Shown: piece after piece, positions 19,215-27,954 of the stretch
How positions within the stretch are numbered: the stretch's first letter is position 1
How the letters are laid out: every line of letters starts with the position of its first letter
From: Sandaracinus amylolyticus
GTDB lineage: Bacteria; Myxococcota_A; Polyangia; Polyangiales; Sandaracinaceae
Assembly: GCF_000737325.1 (NCBI RefSeq)
Contig: NZ_CP011125.1
Location: forward strand, 3,534,001-3,598,000
Direction: 5' to 3'
DNA length: 64,000 nucleotides
Position numbers and translations under genes: made by a program
Notes under the pieces: generated by a model
Told to the model about the DNA's origin: nothing
The model's input: only the letters and a program-made list of their open reading frames with translations
Database searches by the model: none

Positions 19215-21758
19215 ATGAGCACCCTCAACGAAGACGTGAACGTGCTCGGGCGCGTGCTCGGGACGGTGCTGCGCGAGCAGGAAGGCGTGCCGTTCTTCGA
19301 GCTCGTCGAGGAGGTCCGCACCCGCACCAAGGCGCTGCGCGCCGCGAGCGCGGACGCGCGCGGTGCCGACACGACCGCGCTGCAGACGCGGCTCGCGTCG
19401 GTCTCTCCCGGCGACGCCGAAGGGCTGGTGCGCGCGTTCTCGATGTACTTCCAGCTCGTGAACATGGCGGAGGAGAACGAGCGCGTGCGGCGCGTCGCCG
19501 AGCGTCCCGGGCCGCGCAAGGAGGGCCTCGAGGAGGCGTTCCGCGCGCTCGCGGCGCGAGGCCTCGATGCGGACGCGGCGCGCGCGCTGGTCGAGCGCGT
19601 CGAGCTCGGGCTCACGTTCACCGCGCACCCGACCGAGATGCGGCGGCGCACGCTGCGCGAGCACCTCGCCGCGATCGCTGCCGAGATCCCGCGCCTCTCG
19701 GATCCCGATGCGCTGGAGCGCGTGACCGCGCACGTCGAGGCGCTCTGGGGCACGCTCGAGCTGCGCCGCGTGCAGCCCACCGTGCGCGACGAGGTGCAGG
19801 GCGGCCTCGCGTACGTGCCGGTGATCGCGTCGGTGCTCCCGCAGCTCGCGCGCGAGCTCTCGCGCGCGTTCCACGCGGTGTACGGCGCGCCGGCGTCGCT
19901 CCCGCTCCCGCTCGCGCTCTGCTCGTGGATGGGCGGTGATCGCGACGGCAACCCCAACGTCACGCCCGAGGTCACGCGCGAGACGTTCGAGCTCCACACC
20001 GAGCGCGCGCGCGCGATGCTGCGCGAGTGCATCGACGACGCGTTCACGAGCCTGAGCCAGCACGCGTCGCGCGTGCACTCGGTCCCGGCGGAGCTCGGCG
20101 ACGACGAAGAGCCGTGGCGCGCCGCGCTGCGCGCGCTGTACGACGCGCTCGACGACGACGCCGCGACGAGCCCGATCGAGCCGGTGCGCGCGCTGACCGA
20201 GATCGAAGAGACGCTGCGCGCCGCGGGACAGCGCCGCAGCGCCGACGCGTTCGCGATGCCGCTGCGAGTGCGCGCGCGCGTCTTCGGCACGCACCTCGTC
20301 TCGCTCGACGTCCGCGAGCACTCGCACAAGACGGGCGCCGCGGTCGCGCAGCTGCTCGAGCGCGGAGGGCGCCCCGGCTACGCGTCGCTCGACGAGCACG
20401 GCAAGCGCGCGGTGATCGTCGAGGAGCTGAAGACCAAGCGCCCGCTGCTCGGCGTCGGCGAGGTGCCGCCTCCGGAGCTCGAGCTCGTGCTCGGCCCGCT
20501 GCGCGCGACGCGCGACGCGATCGATCGCGCCGGGCTGCGCGCCTTCGGTCGCTACATCACCTCGATGAGCGAGGACGTCTCGGATCTGCTCGAGGTGCTG
20601 ATCCTCGCGCGCGAGGTCGGCGTGCGCGTGCTCCCGGTCCCGCTCTTCGAGACCAAGGCCGATCTCGAGCGCGCGCCCGCCGTGCTGCGCGACGTGCTCG
20701 CGATCCCCGCGTACCGCGCGCACCTCGGCACCGACGTGCAGGAGGTGATGATCGGCTACAGCGACAGCAACAAGGACGCGGGCTTCTTCGCCGCGTACTG
20801 GTCGCTCTACGACGCGCAGCGGCGCATCGCGGAAGTGTGCGAGGCCGCGGGCGTGCGCTTCCGCTTCTTCCACGGCCGCGGCACCAGCATCGGGCGCGGC
20901 GGCGGGCCCATGGTGCGCGGCATCCTCGGTCAGCCCGCGGGCACGATCGGCGCGGGGCTGCGCATCACCGAGCAGGGCGAGGCGCTCGCCGACAAGTACA
21001 GCCACCCCGAGCGCGCGCGGCGCAACCTCGAGCAGGGCCTCTACGCGCTGCTCGTCGCGGCAGCGGCACCGCGCGAGGTGCTGCCCACCGAGTGGACCGA
21101 CGCGATGGCGCGCGCGACCGACGCGAGCGCGCGCACGTATCGCGAGCTCGTCGAGCACCCGCGCTTCCTCGCGTTCTTCGAGGCGGTCACGCCGATCAAC
21201 GAGATCGCGCACCTGCGCATCGCGTCGCGTCCGGTGCGTCGCCCCGGCCCGCCGACGCTCGCGAACCTGCGCGCGATCCCGTGGGTCATGTCGTGGACCC
21301 AGAACCGCGCGAACGTGCCGGGCTGGTACGGCGTGCACGTCGCGCTGCGCGAGATCGGCGTCGAGCGCGCGCGCGAGATGTACCGGACGTGGCCGTTCTT
21401 CCGCACGATGCTCGACAACGCGCAGATGAGCCTCGCCATGAGCGACGACGCGATCTTCCGCGCGTACCTCGCGCTCGCGCCCGGCGAGGACGAGCTCGCG
21501 CGTCGCGTCCTCGAGGCGCGCGAGGAGACGATCGCGCGCGTGTGCGAGGTGATCGAGGGGCCGCTGCTGAAGGACGAGCCGCGCATCGCGCGCTCGATCG
21601 AGCTGCGCAACCCGTACGTGGAGCCGATCCATCGGCTCCAGGTCGAGCTGCTCCGCCGCGTGCGCGCCGGCGGCGAGGGCGAGCTCGATCCGCAGCTCGA
21701 GCGCGCGCTGCTGCTCTCGGTCCACGGCATCGCCGCGGGCGTGCGCAACGCAGGCTAA
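19215..21758 (+). CDS. ppc: Phosphoenolpyruvate carboxylase
   Basis: The 847-residue enzyme adds bicarbonate to phosphoenolpyruvate to make oxaloacetate, refilling the TCA cycle. Landmarks in order are FTAHPTEMRRRT with the catalytic His near residue 138, SWMGGDRDGNPNVT, GYSDSNKDAGFFAAYWSLY, FHGRGTSIGRGGGPM, QGEALADKY and NPYVEPIHRLQVELL. It ends in RNAG rather than the usual QNTG, a conservative change at the inhibitor-related C terminus. Length is slightly under the typical 880-930. The SUI1-like gene starts 12 bp later, so read-through is likely. Confidence 0.97.
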   Translation: MSTLNEDVNVLGRVLGTVLREQEGVPFFELVEEVRTRTKALRAASADARGADTTALQTRLASVSPGDAEGLVRAFSMYFQLVNMAEENERVRRVAERPGPRKEGLEEAFRALAARGLDADAARALVERVELGLTFTAHPTEMRRRTLREHLAAIAAEIPRLSDPDALERVTAHVEALWGTLELRRVQPTVRDEVQGGLAYVPVIASVLPQLARELSRAFHAVYGAPASLPLPLALCSWMGGDRDGNPNVTPEVTRETFELHTERARAMLRECIDDAFTSLSQHASRVHSVPAELGDDEEPWRAALRALYDALDDDAATSPIEPVRALTEIEETLRAAGQRRSADAFAMPLRVRARVFGTHLVSLDVREHSHKTGAAVAQLLERGGRPGYASLDEHGKRAVIVEELKTKRPLLGVGEVPPPELELVLGPLRATRDAIDRAGLRAFGRYITSMSEDVSDLLEVLILAREVGVRVLPVPLFETKADLERAPAVLRDVLAIPAYRAHLGTDVQEVMIGYSDSNKDAGFFAAYWSLYDAQRRIAEVCEAAGVRFRFFHGRGTSIGRGGGPMVRGILGQPAGTIGAGLRITEQGEALADKYSHPERARRNLEQGLYALLVAAAAPREVLPTEWTDAMARATDASARTYRELVEHPRFLAFFEAVTPINEIAHLRIASRPVRRPGPPTLANLRAIPWVMSWTQNRANVPGWYGVHVALREIGVERAREMYRTWPFFRTMLDNAQMSLAMSDDAIFRAYLALAPGEDELARRVLEAREETIARVCEVIEGPLLKDEPRIARSIELRNPYVEPIHRLQVELLRRVRAGGEGELDPQLERALLLSVHGIAAGVRNAG

Positions 21759-21769
21759 GGTTGGCGGCC

Positions 21770-22129
21770 GTGGCCGATCCCAAGAAGCCGAGCTCGCCGT
21801 TCTCCTCGCTCGCGTCGCTGCGCGACGCGCTCCCCGCAGGCCCCGAGCGCGCGCCCGCGCCGGCGCCGAGCGCGCCCGCCGCGAAGGATCCGTTCGCCGC
21901 GAAGATCGTCGTCGCGAAGAGCCGCAAGGGACGCGGCGGCAAGACCGTGACGACGATCGCCGGCATCGCCGAGCACGCGCTCGAGGCGATCACGAAAGAG
22001 CTCAAGCACGCGCTCGGCACCGGCGCGACGATCGAGGACGGCGAGATCGTCGTGCAGGGCGAGCACGGCCCGCGCATCAAGCAGTGGCTCGAGCAGCGCG
22101 GCGCCAAGCGCGTCGTGCTCGGGTCCTGA
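21770..22129 (+). CDS. SUI1/YciH-family translation initiation factor homologue
   Basis: The 119-residue protein has an Ala/Pro-rich N-terminal linker and a C-terminal eIF1/SUI1 domain: VVAKSRKGRGGKTVTTIAGI, KELKHALGTGATIEDGEIVV and QGEHGPRIKQWLEQRGAKRV, all typical YciH text. Bacterial YciH can influence start-codon discrimination and repress translation under stress. GTG at 21770 lies 8 nt after TAAGGT (21756-21761), a hexamer that also contains the ppc stop; it may thus have its own leaderless transcript in addition to read-through from ppc. That is notable in a genome with apparent leaderless genes. Confidence 0.88.
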   Translation: MADPKKPSSPFSSLASLRDALPAGPERAPAPAPSAPAAKDPFAAKIVVAKSRKGRGGKTVTTIAGIAEHALEAITKELKHALGTGATIEDGEIVVQGEHGPRIKQWLEQRGAKRVVLGS

Positions 22130-22242
22130 AAATCTCGCGATAGCGGAATCGGATTCCGAAAGCGAAACTCCGCCATTTCGAACACGGAAGTCCGCGCGCG
22201 CCGCGATCGCGAAACATTTAGGGAATTGTGCCCTTGTACCGG
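22130..22242. other. AT-richer intergenic stretch, likely promoter region
   Basis: This stretch between the SUI1 gene and the sigma-54-like site is clearly lower in GC than its surroundings, with short A/T runs such as GAAAATCTCG and AACATTTAGGG. I find no reading frame or RNA in it. Together with 22243-22462 it forms the only gap over 300 bases in the window and probably holds regulatory sites for the PAS-STAS gene. Confidence 0.4.
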
Positions 22243-22258
22243 TGGCACTCGGAATGCT
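22243..22258 (+). promoter_or_regulatory. Candidate sigma-54 (-24/-12) promoter
   Basis: TGGCACTCGGAATGCT matches the sigma-54 consensus TGGCAC-N5-TTGCW at all but one of the defined positions, with exact spacing of the GG and GC dinucleotides. Transcription would begin near 22269-22271, about 190 nt before the PAS-STAS gene and next to the GTG of the small frame at 22272. An activator site has not been identified. Confidence 0.5.
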
Positions 22259-22271
22259 CACGGGCCCGCGC

Positions 22272-22466
22272 GTGAGCGACGACCGAAGCCGACGTCCGAC
22301 GCGACGCCTCCGCCCCCAGCTCCCCCCCGCGACCGAGCCCGCCTCGGAGCGCACGGCCGAGGAGACCCCGCGCGACGCGTCGCCGCGGCCCGAGCCGTCG
22401 CCCGCGGACCGACAGAGCACGCCCGAGCGCGAGCTCGCGCGCGTGAGGGAGAACGGGCACCGATGA
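22272..22466 (+). CDS. Possible small disordered protein coupled to the PAS-STAS gene
   Basis: A 64-codon frame from GTG at 22272 encodes a Pro/Arg/Glu-rich, probably disordered peptide with no recognised family. Its stop overlaps the next start codon (ATGA at 22463-22466), a translational-coupling geometry that is the main reason to list it. The start sits just after the predicted sigma-54 transcription start. It could equally be an untranslated leader. Confidence 0.25.
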   Translation: MSDDRSRRPTRRLRPQLPPATEPASERTAEETPRDASPRPEPSPADRQSTPERELARVRENGHR

Positions 22467-23353
22467 ACGCAGCGACCAATCCGGACCAGCAACGCATCGC
22501 CGAGCTCGAAGCGGAGCTCGCGCGCGCGAGAGACCTGCTCTCGGCGCTGATCGAGCACAGCCCCGACGGCATCCTCGTCTTCGACGGACAGGGCACGCGC
22601 CAGCAGAACCCCGCCGCGCGCGCGATGCTCGAGGACGACCGCTCGAAGGTCGCGGACTGGAAGCAGGAGTCGCAGTTCTTCCGGCCCGATCGCGTGACGC
22701 CGATGCCGATCGAGGAGACCGGCGGCATGCGCGCGATGAAGGGCGAGTACGTCGACAGCGAGCTGCTCTGGTTCGTCGACGCGCGCGGCAGGGGCTTCAT
22801 GCTCGCGGGCCAGGCGCGACCGCTCGCGGGCGGCGGCGCGATCGTCATCTTCCGCGACGTGACCGAGCGGATGGAGCTCGAGGCGGATCTCGCGGCGCGC
22901 AACGAGGCGCTCGCGACGCGCGAGCTCGAGAACCGCGAGCTGATCGAGCGCCTGCGCGTCGCGCTCGACGAGCTCTCGACGCCGGTGCTCGAGGTGCGCG
23001 AGGACGTGCTGGTGCTGCCGGTGATCGGCATCGTGGACACCCAGCGCAGCGCGCAGATGTCGGAGCGCCTGCTCGACGAGATCGTGCGGACGCGCGCGAA
23101 GCACGTGATCGTCGATCTGACCGGCGTGGAGCTGATGGACACCGGCACCGCGGACCGGTTCGCGAAGCTCGCGCGCGCGGTGGAGCTCCTCGGCTCGCGC
23201 TGCATCCTGAGCGGTCTGCAGCCCGCGGTGGCTCAGATGCTCGTCGAGCTCGGCGGCGACTTCGGCGGGCTCGAGACGCAGCGCAACCTCCGCCACGCGC
23301 TCGACGCGGTCGGGCGGAGCGAGCGCCCGGAGCGTCGCGCGGCTCGTCGTTGA
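22463..23353 (+). CDS. RsbR-like PAS-STAS stressosome/regulatory protein
   Basis: The 296-residue protein has an N-terminal coiled stretch, a PAS domain (about residues 25-130; LIEHSPDGILVFDGQGTRQQ), a second coiled linker (LEADLAARNEALATRELENR) and a C-terminal STAS domain (about 170-285) with PVLEVREDVLVLPVIGIVDT and VIVDLTGVELMDTGTADRF. STAS proteins of the RsbR type build stressosomes and are phosphorylated on Ser/Thr in these loops (STPVL and DTGTAD here). No RsbS, RsbT or phosphatase gene is adjacent. A candidate sigma-54 promoter lies upstream. Confidence 0.85.
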   Translation: MNAATNPDQQRIAELEAELARARDLLSALIEHSPDGILVFDGQGTRQQNPAARAMLEDDRSKVADWKQESQFFRPDRVTPMPIEETGGMRAMKGEYVDSELLWFVDARGRGFMLAGQARPLAGGGAIVIFRDVTERMELEADLAARNEALATRELENRELIERLRVALDELSTPVLEVREDVLVLPVIGIVDTQRSAQMSERLLDEIVRTRAKHVIVDLTGVELMDTGTADRFAKLARAVELLGSRCILSGLQPAVAQMLVELGGDFGGLETQRNLRHALDAVGRSERPERRAARR

Positions 23354-23360
23354 TGGTGGG

Positions 23361-23387
23361 CGAGCGCTACGGAATCCGTAGCGCTCG
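23361..23387. terminator. Perfect 12-bp hairpin between convergent genes; contains GCTACG-N5-CGTAGC
   Basis: CGAGCGCTACGG and its exact complement flank an AAT loop in the 36-bp space between the PAS-STAS stop and the OsmC stop, a natural place for a two-way terminator, although no U-tract is present. Inside it, 23366-23382 is the motif GCTACG-N5-CGTAGC that recurs twice at 63483-63516 in a promoter region, so a protein-binding role is possible. Confidence 0.55.
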
Positions 23388-23389
23388 CG

Positions 23390-23812
23390 TCACTCGCGCC
23401 GGCTCTCGAACCGCACGGTGATCGCGGGATCGAGGCTCGCGGTCGCGGAGCAGTACTTCTCGACCGCGAGCGACACCGCGCGCTCGAGCTTGTGCCCGTC
23501 CACCGCCGCGTTGGCGACGAACACGATGCGGATCGCGGTGAACGGAGCCGGCGTCGCGTCGGCACGATCGCCCTCGATCTCGACGCGCAGCGACTCGAGC
23601 GGCTCGCGCTGCTTGCGGAGGATGTGCACGACGTCCATCGCGCCGCAGCTCGCGATCGCGGTGAGCATCACCTCCATCGGTCGCATCCCGCGGCCCTCGC
23701 CGCCGATCTCCGGCGATCCGTCGACCACGACCTCGCCGCCCGATCCTTCGGCCACCGCGCGGAACGCCGCGGTGCCGATCCGATCGAGCCGTACCCGCAT
23801 CGTCTTCGCCAT
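23390..23812 (-). CDS. OsmC/Ohr-family protein
   Basis: The 140-residue protein has the OsmC fold layout: N-terminal beta segment, EIGGEGRGMRPMEVMLTAIASCGAMDVVHILRK with the first reactive Cys near residue 56, and AVSLAVEKYCSATASLDP with the second Cys near 121. These two cysteines are the peroxidatic and resolving residues of OsmC-type thiol peroxidases. The substrate class (organic hydroperoxide or osmotic/thiol stress) is not resolved. It begins 5 bp after the cysM stop on the same strand, so it is likely the second gene of a cysM-osmC operon, linking cysteine supply and peroxide defence. Confidence 0.9.
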   Translation of the reverse strand: MAKTMRVRLDRIGTAAFRAVAEGSGGEVVVDGSPEIGGEGRGMRPMEVMLTAIASCGAMDVVHILRKQREPLESLRVEIEGDRADATPAPFTAIRIVFVANAAVDGHKLERAVSLAVEKYCSATASLDPAITVRFESRRE

Positions 23813-23817
23813 CGCGC

Positions 23818-24726
23818 TCAGTCCTGGGTCTCGAAGAGCGGAGACGACAGGTACCGATCGCCGCGATCGCAGAGGATGCACACGACGACTCCGTCGCGTC
23901 CTTCGCGCGCGAGGTCCGCGCACACCTGGCGCGCGGCCCACGCCGCGCCGCCCGAGCTCGCGCCGACGAACACGCCCTCGCGCCGCGCGAGGTCGCGCGA
24001 CGTGCGCTCCGCGTCGCGCTGATCGACGTCGATCACGCGATCGACCCGCTCGGGCTCGTAGATCTTCGGCAGGTACTCGATCGGCCAGCGACGGATGCCC
24101 GGGATGCTCGAGCCCTCGGTGGGCTGGCATCCGACGATCTGCACGCTCTCGCGCTGCTCCTTGAGGAAGCGCGACGTGCCCATGATCGTGCCCGTGGTGC
24201 CCATCGAGCTCACGAAGTGCGTGATGGTCCCGTCGGTGTCGCGCCAGATCTCCGGGCCCGTCGACTCGTAGTGCGCGCGCCAATTGTCGGCGTTGCCGAA
24301 CTGGTCGAGCATCAGGTAGCCGCCGGCTGCGACCTTCTCGCGCGCGTGATCGATCGCGCCCTCCATGGCCGCGTCGGCCGGCGTGAGGATCACGGTCGCG
24401 CCGAGCGCGCGCATCTGCTTCACGCGCTCCGCGGTCGCGTTGGCGGGCATCACCAGCTCGATCGCGTAGCCGCGCGCGGCCGCGATCATCGCGAGCGCGA
24501 TGCCGGTGTTCCCGCTCGTCGGCTCGATGAGCTTCATGCCCGGGCGGAGATCGCCGCGCGCCTCGGCGCGCAGGATCATCGATCGCGCAGGGCGATCCTT
24601 CACGCTGCCGCCCGGGTTGTTGCCCTCGAGCTTGCCGAGCAGGCGGATGCCCGCGCGATCGACGCCCGTCTGCAGCGTCACCAGGGGTGTGCTCCCGACT
24701 CGATCCAGGATCGACTTCACGTCCAT
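23818..24726 (-). CDS. cysM: Cysteine synthase (O-acetylserine sulfhydrylase, CysM type)
   Basis: The 302-residue PLP enzyme makes cysteine from O-acetylserine and sulfide or thiosulfate. It shows GNTPLV-like VGSTPLV at the start, the PLP lysine in NNPGGSVKDRPA, the phosphate/substrate loop EPTSGNTGIALA, GTTGTIMGTSRFL and GVFVGASSGGAAWA. The NPGGSVKDR wording and roughly 300-residue length favour CysM over CysK. It is divergent from the serine acetyltransferase gene with 53 bp between, so both ends of the cysteine pathway share a control region. osmC follows in the same operon. Confidence 0.93.
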   Translation of the reverse strand: MDVKSILDRVGSTPLVTLQTGVDRAGIRLLGKLEGNNPGGSVKDRPARSMILRAEARGDLRPGMKLIEPTSGNTGIALAMIAAARGYAIELVMPANATAERVKQMRALGATVILTPADAAMEGAIDHAREKVAAGGYLMLDQFGNADNWRAHYESTGPEIWRDTDGTITHFVSSMGTTGTIMGTSRFLKEQRESVQIVGCQPTEGSSIPGIRRWPIEYLPKIYEPERVDRVIDVDQRDAERTSRDLARREGVFVGASSGGAAWAARQVCADLAREGRDGVVVCILCDRGDRYLSSPLFETQD

Positions 24727-24779
24727 TTCGCCGCTCGCCGCGCTCCTCGTCGCCAGCTACGTTAGCTCGATTCCGACGT

Positions 24780-25682
24780 ATGCGAGCCGACCCCAAGCGT
24801 TACCGCGAGCTCGAGGATGCGATCGACGGAGTGGTCGCGAGCTACACCGGTGAGCTCGAGATCGACAACCTCGAGAGCGCGGCGCTCCCCAGCAAGCGCG
24901 CCGTCATCGAGGCCCTCGATCACCTGAAGCCCGTGCTCTTCATGGGGTTCTACGCGACGCGCGGGCTCCACCGCGACTCGCTGCGCCACGCGATCGCGAC
25001 CCACCTGCACGCCGCGCATCAGCTGCTCGTCGAGCAGATCGAGCGCGCGCTCACCTACGATCACTGGATGGGCCGCACCGATCGCGTGCTGCCCGCGGGC
25101 TCCGGCGAGGCGGTCGTGCTCGGGCTCTTCCGCGATCTGCCCGCGCTGCGGCGCACGCTCAACGGCGACGTGCGCGCCGCGTACGACGGTGATCCCGCGG
25201 CGAAGAACATCGAGGAGATCGTCTTCTCGTACCCGTCGATCGAGGCGGTCACCGCGTACCGCATCGCGCATCGGCTGAGCGGCGCGGGCGTGCCGATGCT
25301 GCCGCGCATCCTCACCGAGCATGCGCACGCGCGGACCGGGATCGACATCAGCCCGGGCGCGCGCATCGGTGAGCGCTTCTTCATCGATCACGGCACGGGC
25401 GTCGTCATCGGCGAGACCGCGGTGATCGGCGACGACGTGAAGCTCTACCAGAACGTCACGCTCGGCGCGCTGAGCGTGCCGAACCGCGAGGACGCGCCGG
25501 GCAAGAAGCGCCACCCGACGATCGAGGACGAGGTCACGATCTACTCGGGCGCGACGATCCTCGGCGGCGACACGGTGATCGGCCGCGGCTCGGTGATCGG
25601 CGGCAACGTGTGGCTCACGAAGAGCGTGCCGCCGGGCTCGAAGGTGTTCGGGCGCGGAAAGAGCGAGCCCGAAGAGACCTGA
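24780..25682 (+). CDS. cysE: Serine O-acetyltransferase
   Basis: The 300-residue enzyme makes O-acetylserine for the adjacent cysM product. It has an N-terminal helical domain (about residues 1-165; LPSKRAVIEALDHLKPVLFM) and a C-terminal left-handed beta-helix with hexapeptide repeats: GIDISPGARIGERFFIDHGTG with the catalytic His and Asp, VVIGETAVIGDDVKLYQNV and ILGGDTVIGRGSVIGGNVWL. The long N-terminal part resembles the EpsC-type proteins. The C-terminal SEPEET lacks the terminal Ile used by many CysE proteins to dock into CysK, which agrees with a CysM partner. It starts at ATG 24780, 11 nt after TAGCTC. Confidence 0.93.
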   Translation: MRADPKRYRELEDAIDGVVASYTGELEIDNLESAALPSKRAVIEALDHLKPVLFMGFYATRGLHRDSLRHAIATHLHAAHQLLVEQIERALTYDHWMGRTDRVLPAGSGEAVVLGLFRDLPALRRTLNGDVRAAYDGDPAAKNIEEIVFSYPSIEAVTAYRIAHRLSGAGVPMLPRILTEHAHARTGIDISPGARIGERFFIDHGTGVVIGETAVIGDDVKLYQNVTLGALSVPNREDAPGKKRHPTIEDEVTIYSGATILGGDTVIGRGSVIGGNVWLTKSVPPGSKVFGRGKSEPEET

Positions 25683-25685
25683 GCG

Positions 25686-27092
25686 ATGCGGCGTGTCGCG
25701 CTCGTCGTGCTCGCGATGGCGCTCGCGTCGTGCGGCGCGAGCGCGCCACCTCCGAGCGCGGCGAGCGATCTTCGTGCGCTCGCGCGTTTCGTGCTCGACG
25801 TGCACCCGCGTCCGCACGCGTACGTCGATCGCGACACGTTCGACGCGCTGGTCGAGGACGAAGCGGCGCACCTCGACGAGATGGAGGACGCGACCGACGT
25901 CGAGCTCGGTCGAGCGATGCATCGCGTGCTCGCGCAGCTCCACGACGGGCACGTCGCGATCGCGCTGCCCGCGTTCCAGACCGGCCCGCTGTCGCTGTTG
26001 CCGCTCTTGCCGAAGCGCGCGGGGGACACGTTCTTCGTGGACGCGTCGTCGCCCGAGCTGCCGCACGGCACGGCGCTGATCGCGATCGACGGAGAGCCGA
26101 TCGACGCGCTCTGGAGCGAGCTCGAGGGGATGGTGCTCGCCGACGGGACGCACGAGAGCGCGCGTCGCGCCGCCCTCGAGCGCGGCTTCGCGCGTCACTT
26201 CCACGTCGCGCGCGCGACGCGCGAGACGTACCTGGTGCGGGTGCGCGAGCCCGACGGCACCGAGCGCGACGTCGAGCTCGACGGCGTCGATCGTGACGTG
26301 CTCGCGACGCTCGACGGCGCGCGTCGCTCCGCGGCGGTGTGGGGACCGCGCTCGAGCGAGGCGCAGCCATGGCCGTTCGTGGTCGAGATCGACGAGACGA
26401 CGGTGTTGCTGCGCATGCCGTCGTTCGGCATCGCGGAGCACGACGAGTACCGCCGCCGTGTCGACGCGATCTTCGCGGCGATCGATCCCGACGCGACGCT
26501 GGTGCTCGACGTGCGCGGCAACGAAGGCGGGTTCCGCACGCACGGCATCGCGGTGCTCAACCACGTGCTCGGACGCGCCTACGCGCAGTGGGCGCGTCTG
26601 GAGACGCGCGTCACGCGCATCCCCGACGCCCACCGCGCGCAGGTGTCGTTCCCGTACGTGCCCGAAGACGCGCTCGCGAGCCTCTTCCCCGGCGCGCCGA
26701 ACGAGGAAGGGCGCTTCGTCCGCGAGGGAGATCCCCTCGCGTCGATGATGACGCCGCACGGCGCGGGACATCGCGGGCGCGTCGTCGCGTTCGTCGACGG
26801 GCACACGAATTCCGCGGCGGTCGAGATGATCACCGCGCTGCGCGCGTTCCGCCCGGACGCCGAGCTGATCGGCGAAGAGACCGGCGGCGAGTGCGGGCGC
26901 CACGTCGGCGAGATGCCGGTGCTCTACACGACGCGCGCGCTGGGCGCCGTGGTGCTGACGTCGATCCTCGAGCTCACGCACGTCGAGGTCGCGGGGTGCG
27001 AGGCCCGACGCGGGCACGTCCCGCATCGCGCCGTCGCCTACGACGAGGCGCAGTTCCTCGCGGGCAGCGATCCCTATCTCGACGCGCTCTGA
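25686..27092 (+). CDS. S41 peptidase-like lipoprotein
   Basis: The 468-residue protein has a lipoprotein signal (ALASCG). The C-terminal half resembles tail-specific/tricorn-core S41 proteases: LVLDVRGNEGGF (DLRxNxGG motif) and DGHTNSAAVEM with the expected nucleophile Ser, then IGEETGGECGRHVGE. The N-terminal half has a PDZ-like area (ALIAIDGEPIDALW). A cell-envelope processing protease is likely; the substrate is unknown. It starts 3 bp after cysE but is probably functionally unrelated. Confidence 0.82.
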   Translation: MRRVALVVLAMALASCGASAPPPSAASDLRALARFVLDVHPRPHAYVDRDTFDALVEDEAAHLDEMEDATDVELGRAMHRVLAQLHDGHVAIALPAFQTGPLSLLPLLPKRAGDTFFVDASSPELPHGTALIAIDGEPIDALWSELEGMVLADGTHESARRAALERGFARHFHVARATRETYLVRVREPDGTERDVELDGVDRDVLATLDGARRSAAVWGPRSSEAQPWPFVVEIDETTVLLRMPSFGIAEHDEYRRRVDAIFAAIDPDATLVLDVRGNEGGFRTHGIAVLNHVLGRAYAQWARLETRVTRIPDAHRAQVSFPYVPEDALASLFPGAPNEEGRFVREGDPLASMMTPHGAGHRGRVVAFVDGHTNSAAVEMITALRAFRPDAELIGEETGGECGRHVGEMPVLYTTRALGAVVLTSILELTHVEVAGCEARRGHVPHRAVAYDEAQFLAGSDPYLDAL

Positions 27093-27857
27093 TCACGCCG
27101 CGAGGAAGCCGCCGTCGACGTGGAGCGGCGCGCCGGTCACGAAGCCCGCGCCCTCCGAGCAGAGCCACACCGCCGCGGCCGCGACCTCGTCCTCGCTCGC
27201 CATGCGGCCCATCGGGTGCTGCGCGACGAGCGCCTGCACGATCTCGGGCACCACGCTCTCGGCCGCGCGCATCCCAGGCGTGCGCGTGACGCCGGCGCAC
27301 AGCGCGTTCACGCGGATGCCGCGCGACGCGTACTCGAGCGCGACCGACTTCGTGAGCCCGAGCACCGCGTGCTTCGACGCGACGTACGCGTGGTGCGCGG
27401 CCTTCCCGGCGACGCCGTAGATCGAGCTCGCGTTCACGATCGCGCCGCCGCCGCTCTTCAGCATCAGCGGGATCTCGTGGCGCATCGCGAGCCACGTACC
27501 GCGCGCGTTGATCGCCATCGTGTCGTCGAAGATCGCCTGGTCGGCGGTCTCGAGCGGCTGCATGTCGCCGCCCGCGCCCGCGTTGTTGACCGCGACGTCT
27601 AGGCGCCCGAAGCGCGCCGCGATCGCCTCGATCGCGCGCGCGATCGAAGCCTCGTCGCGCACGTCCATGCGCGTGAAGAGCGGGCGCACGCCGCGCGCCG
27701 CGATCTCGCGCAGCACGTCGGCGCTGCGCGCCTCGTCGCGCGCCGCGATCACCACATCGGCGCCGGCGCGCGCGAAGGCGAGGGCGGTCGCGCGACCGAT
27801 GCCGGACGTGCCGCCGGTGACGAGCGCGACGCGGCCGGAGAAGTCGTAGCTCAGCAT
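27093..27857 (-). CDS. Short-chain dehydrogenase/reductase
   Basis: The 254-residue protein is a classical SDR: TGGTSGIGRA cofactor loop near residue 13, NNAGAG, catalytic Ser in NASSIYG and YVASKHAVL with the YxxxK pair, and PMGRMASEDEVAAAAVWLCS near the end. Acidic/Arg context after the second strand (AARDEARS) suggests NADP or NAD use cannot be fixed. A good ribosome site (AAAGGAAG) precedes ATG at 27857. It lies downstream of the TetR gene on the same strand and is its likely target. Confidence 0.9.
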   Translation of the reverse strand: MLSYDFSGRVALVTGGTSGIGRATALAFARAGADVVIAARDEARSADVLREIAARGVRPLFTRMDVRDEASIARAIEAIAARFGRLDVAVNNAGAGGDMQPLETADQAIFDDTMAINARGTWLAMRHEIPLMLKSGGGAIVNASSIYGVAGKAAHHAYVASKHAVLGLTKSVALEYASRGIRVNALCAGVTRTPGMRAAESVVPEIVQALVAQHPMGRMASEDEVAAAAVWLCSEGAGFVTGAPLHVDGGFLAA

Positions 27858-27954
27858 GTTCGTGGCTTCCTTTCGGTTCTCGCGGACACGACGGACGGAC
27901 GGCGCCATTGCCGCCCGTCCGGCGGTCCGAAAGGTCGTGATCGGCGACGCGCGA

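Noticed and set aside
18261-21725. Very long open frame on the minus strand opposite ppc
   Set aside because: It is Arg/Ala/Asp-rich with no domain, and mirrors the strong third-position GC bias of the ppc gene, whose motifs are unmistakable on the plus strand.
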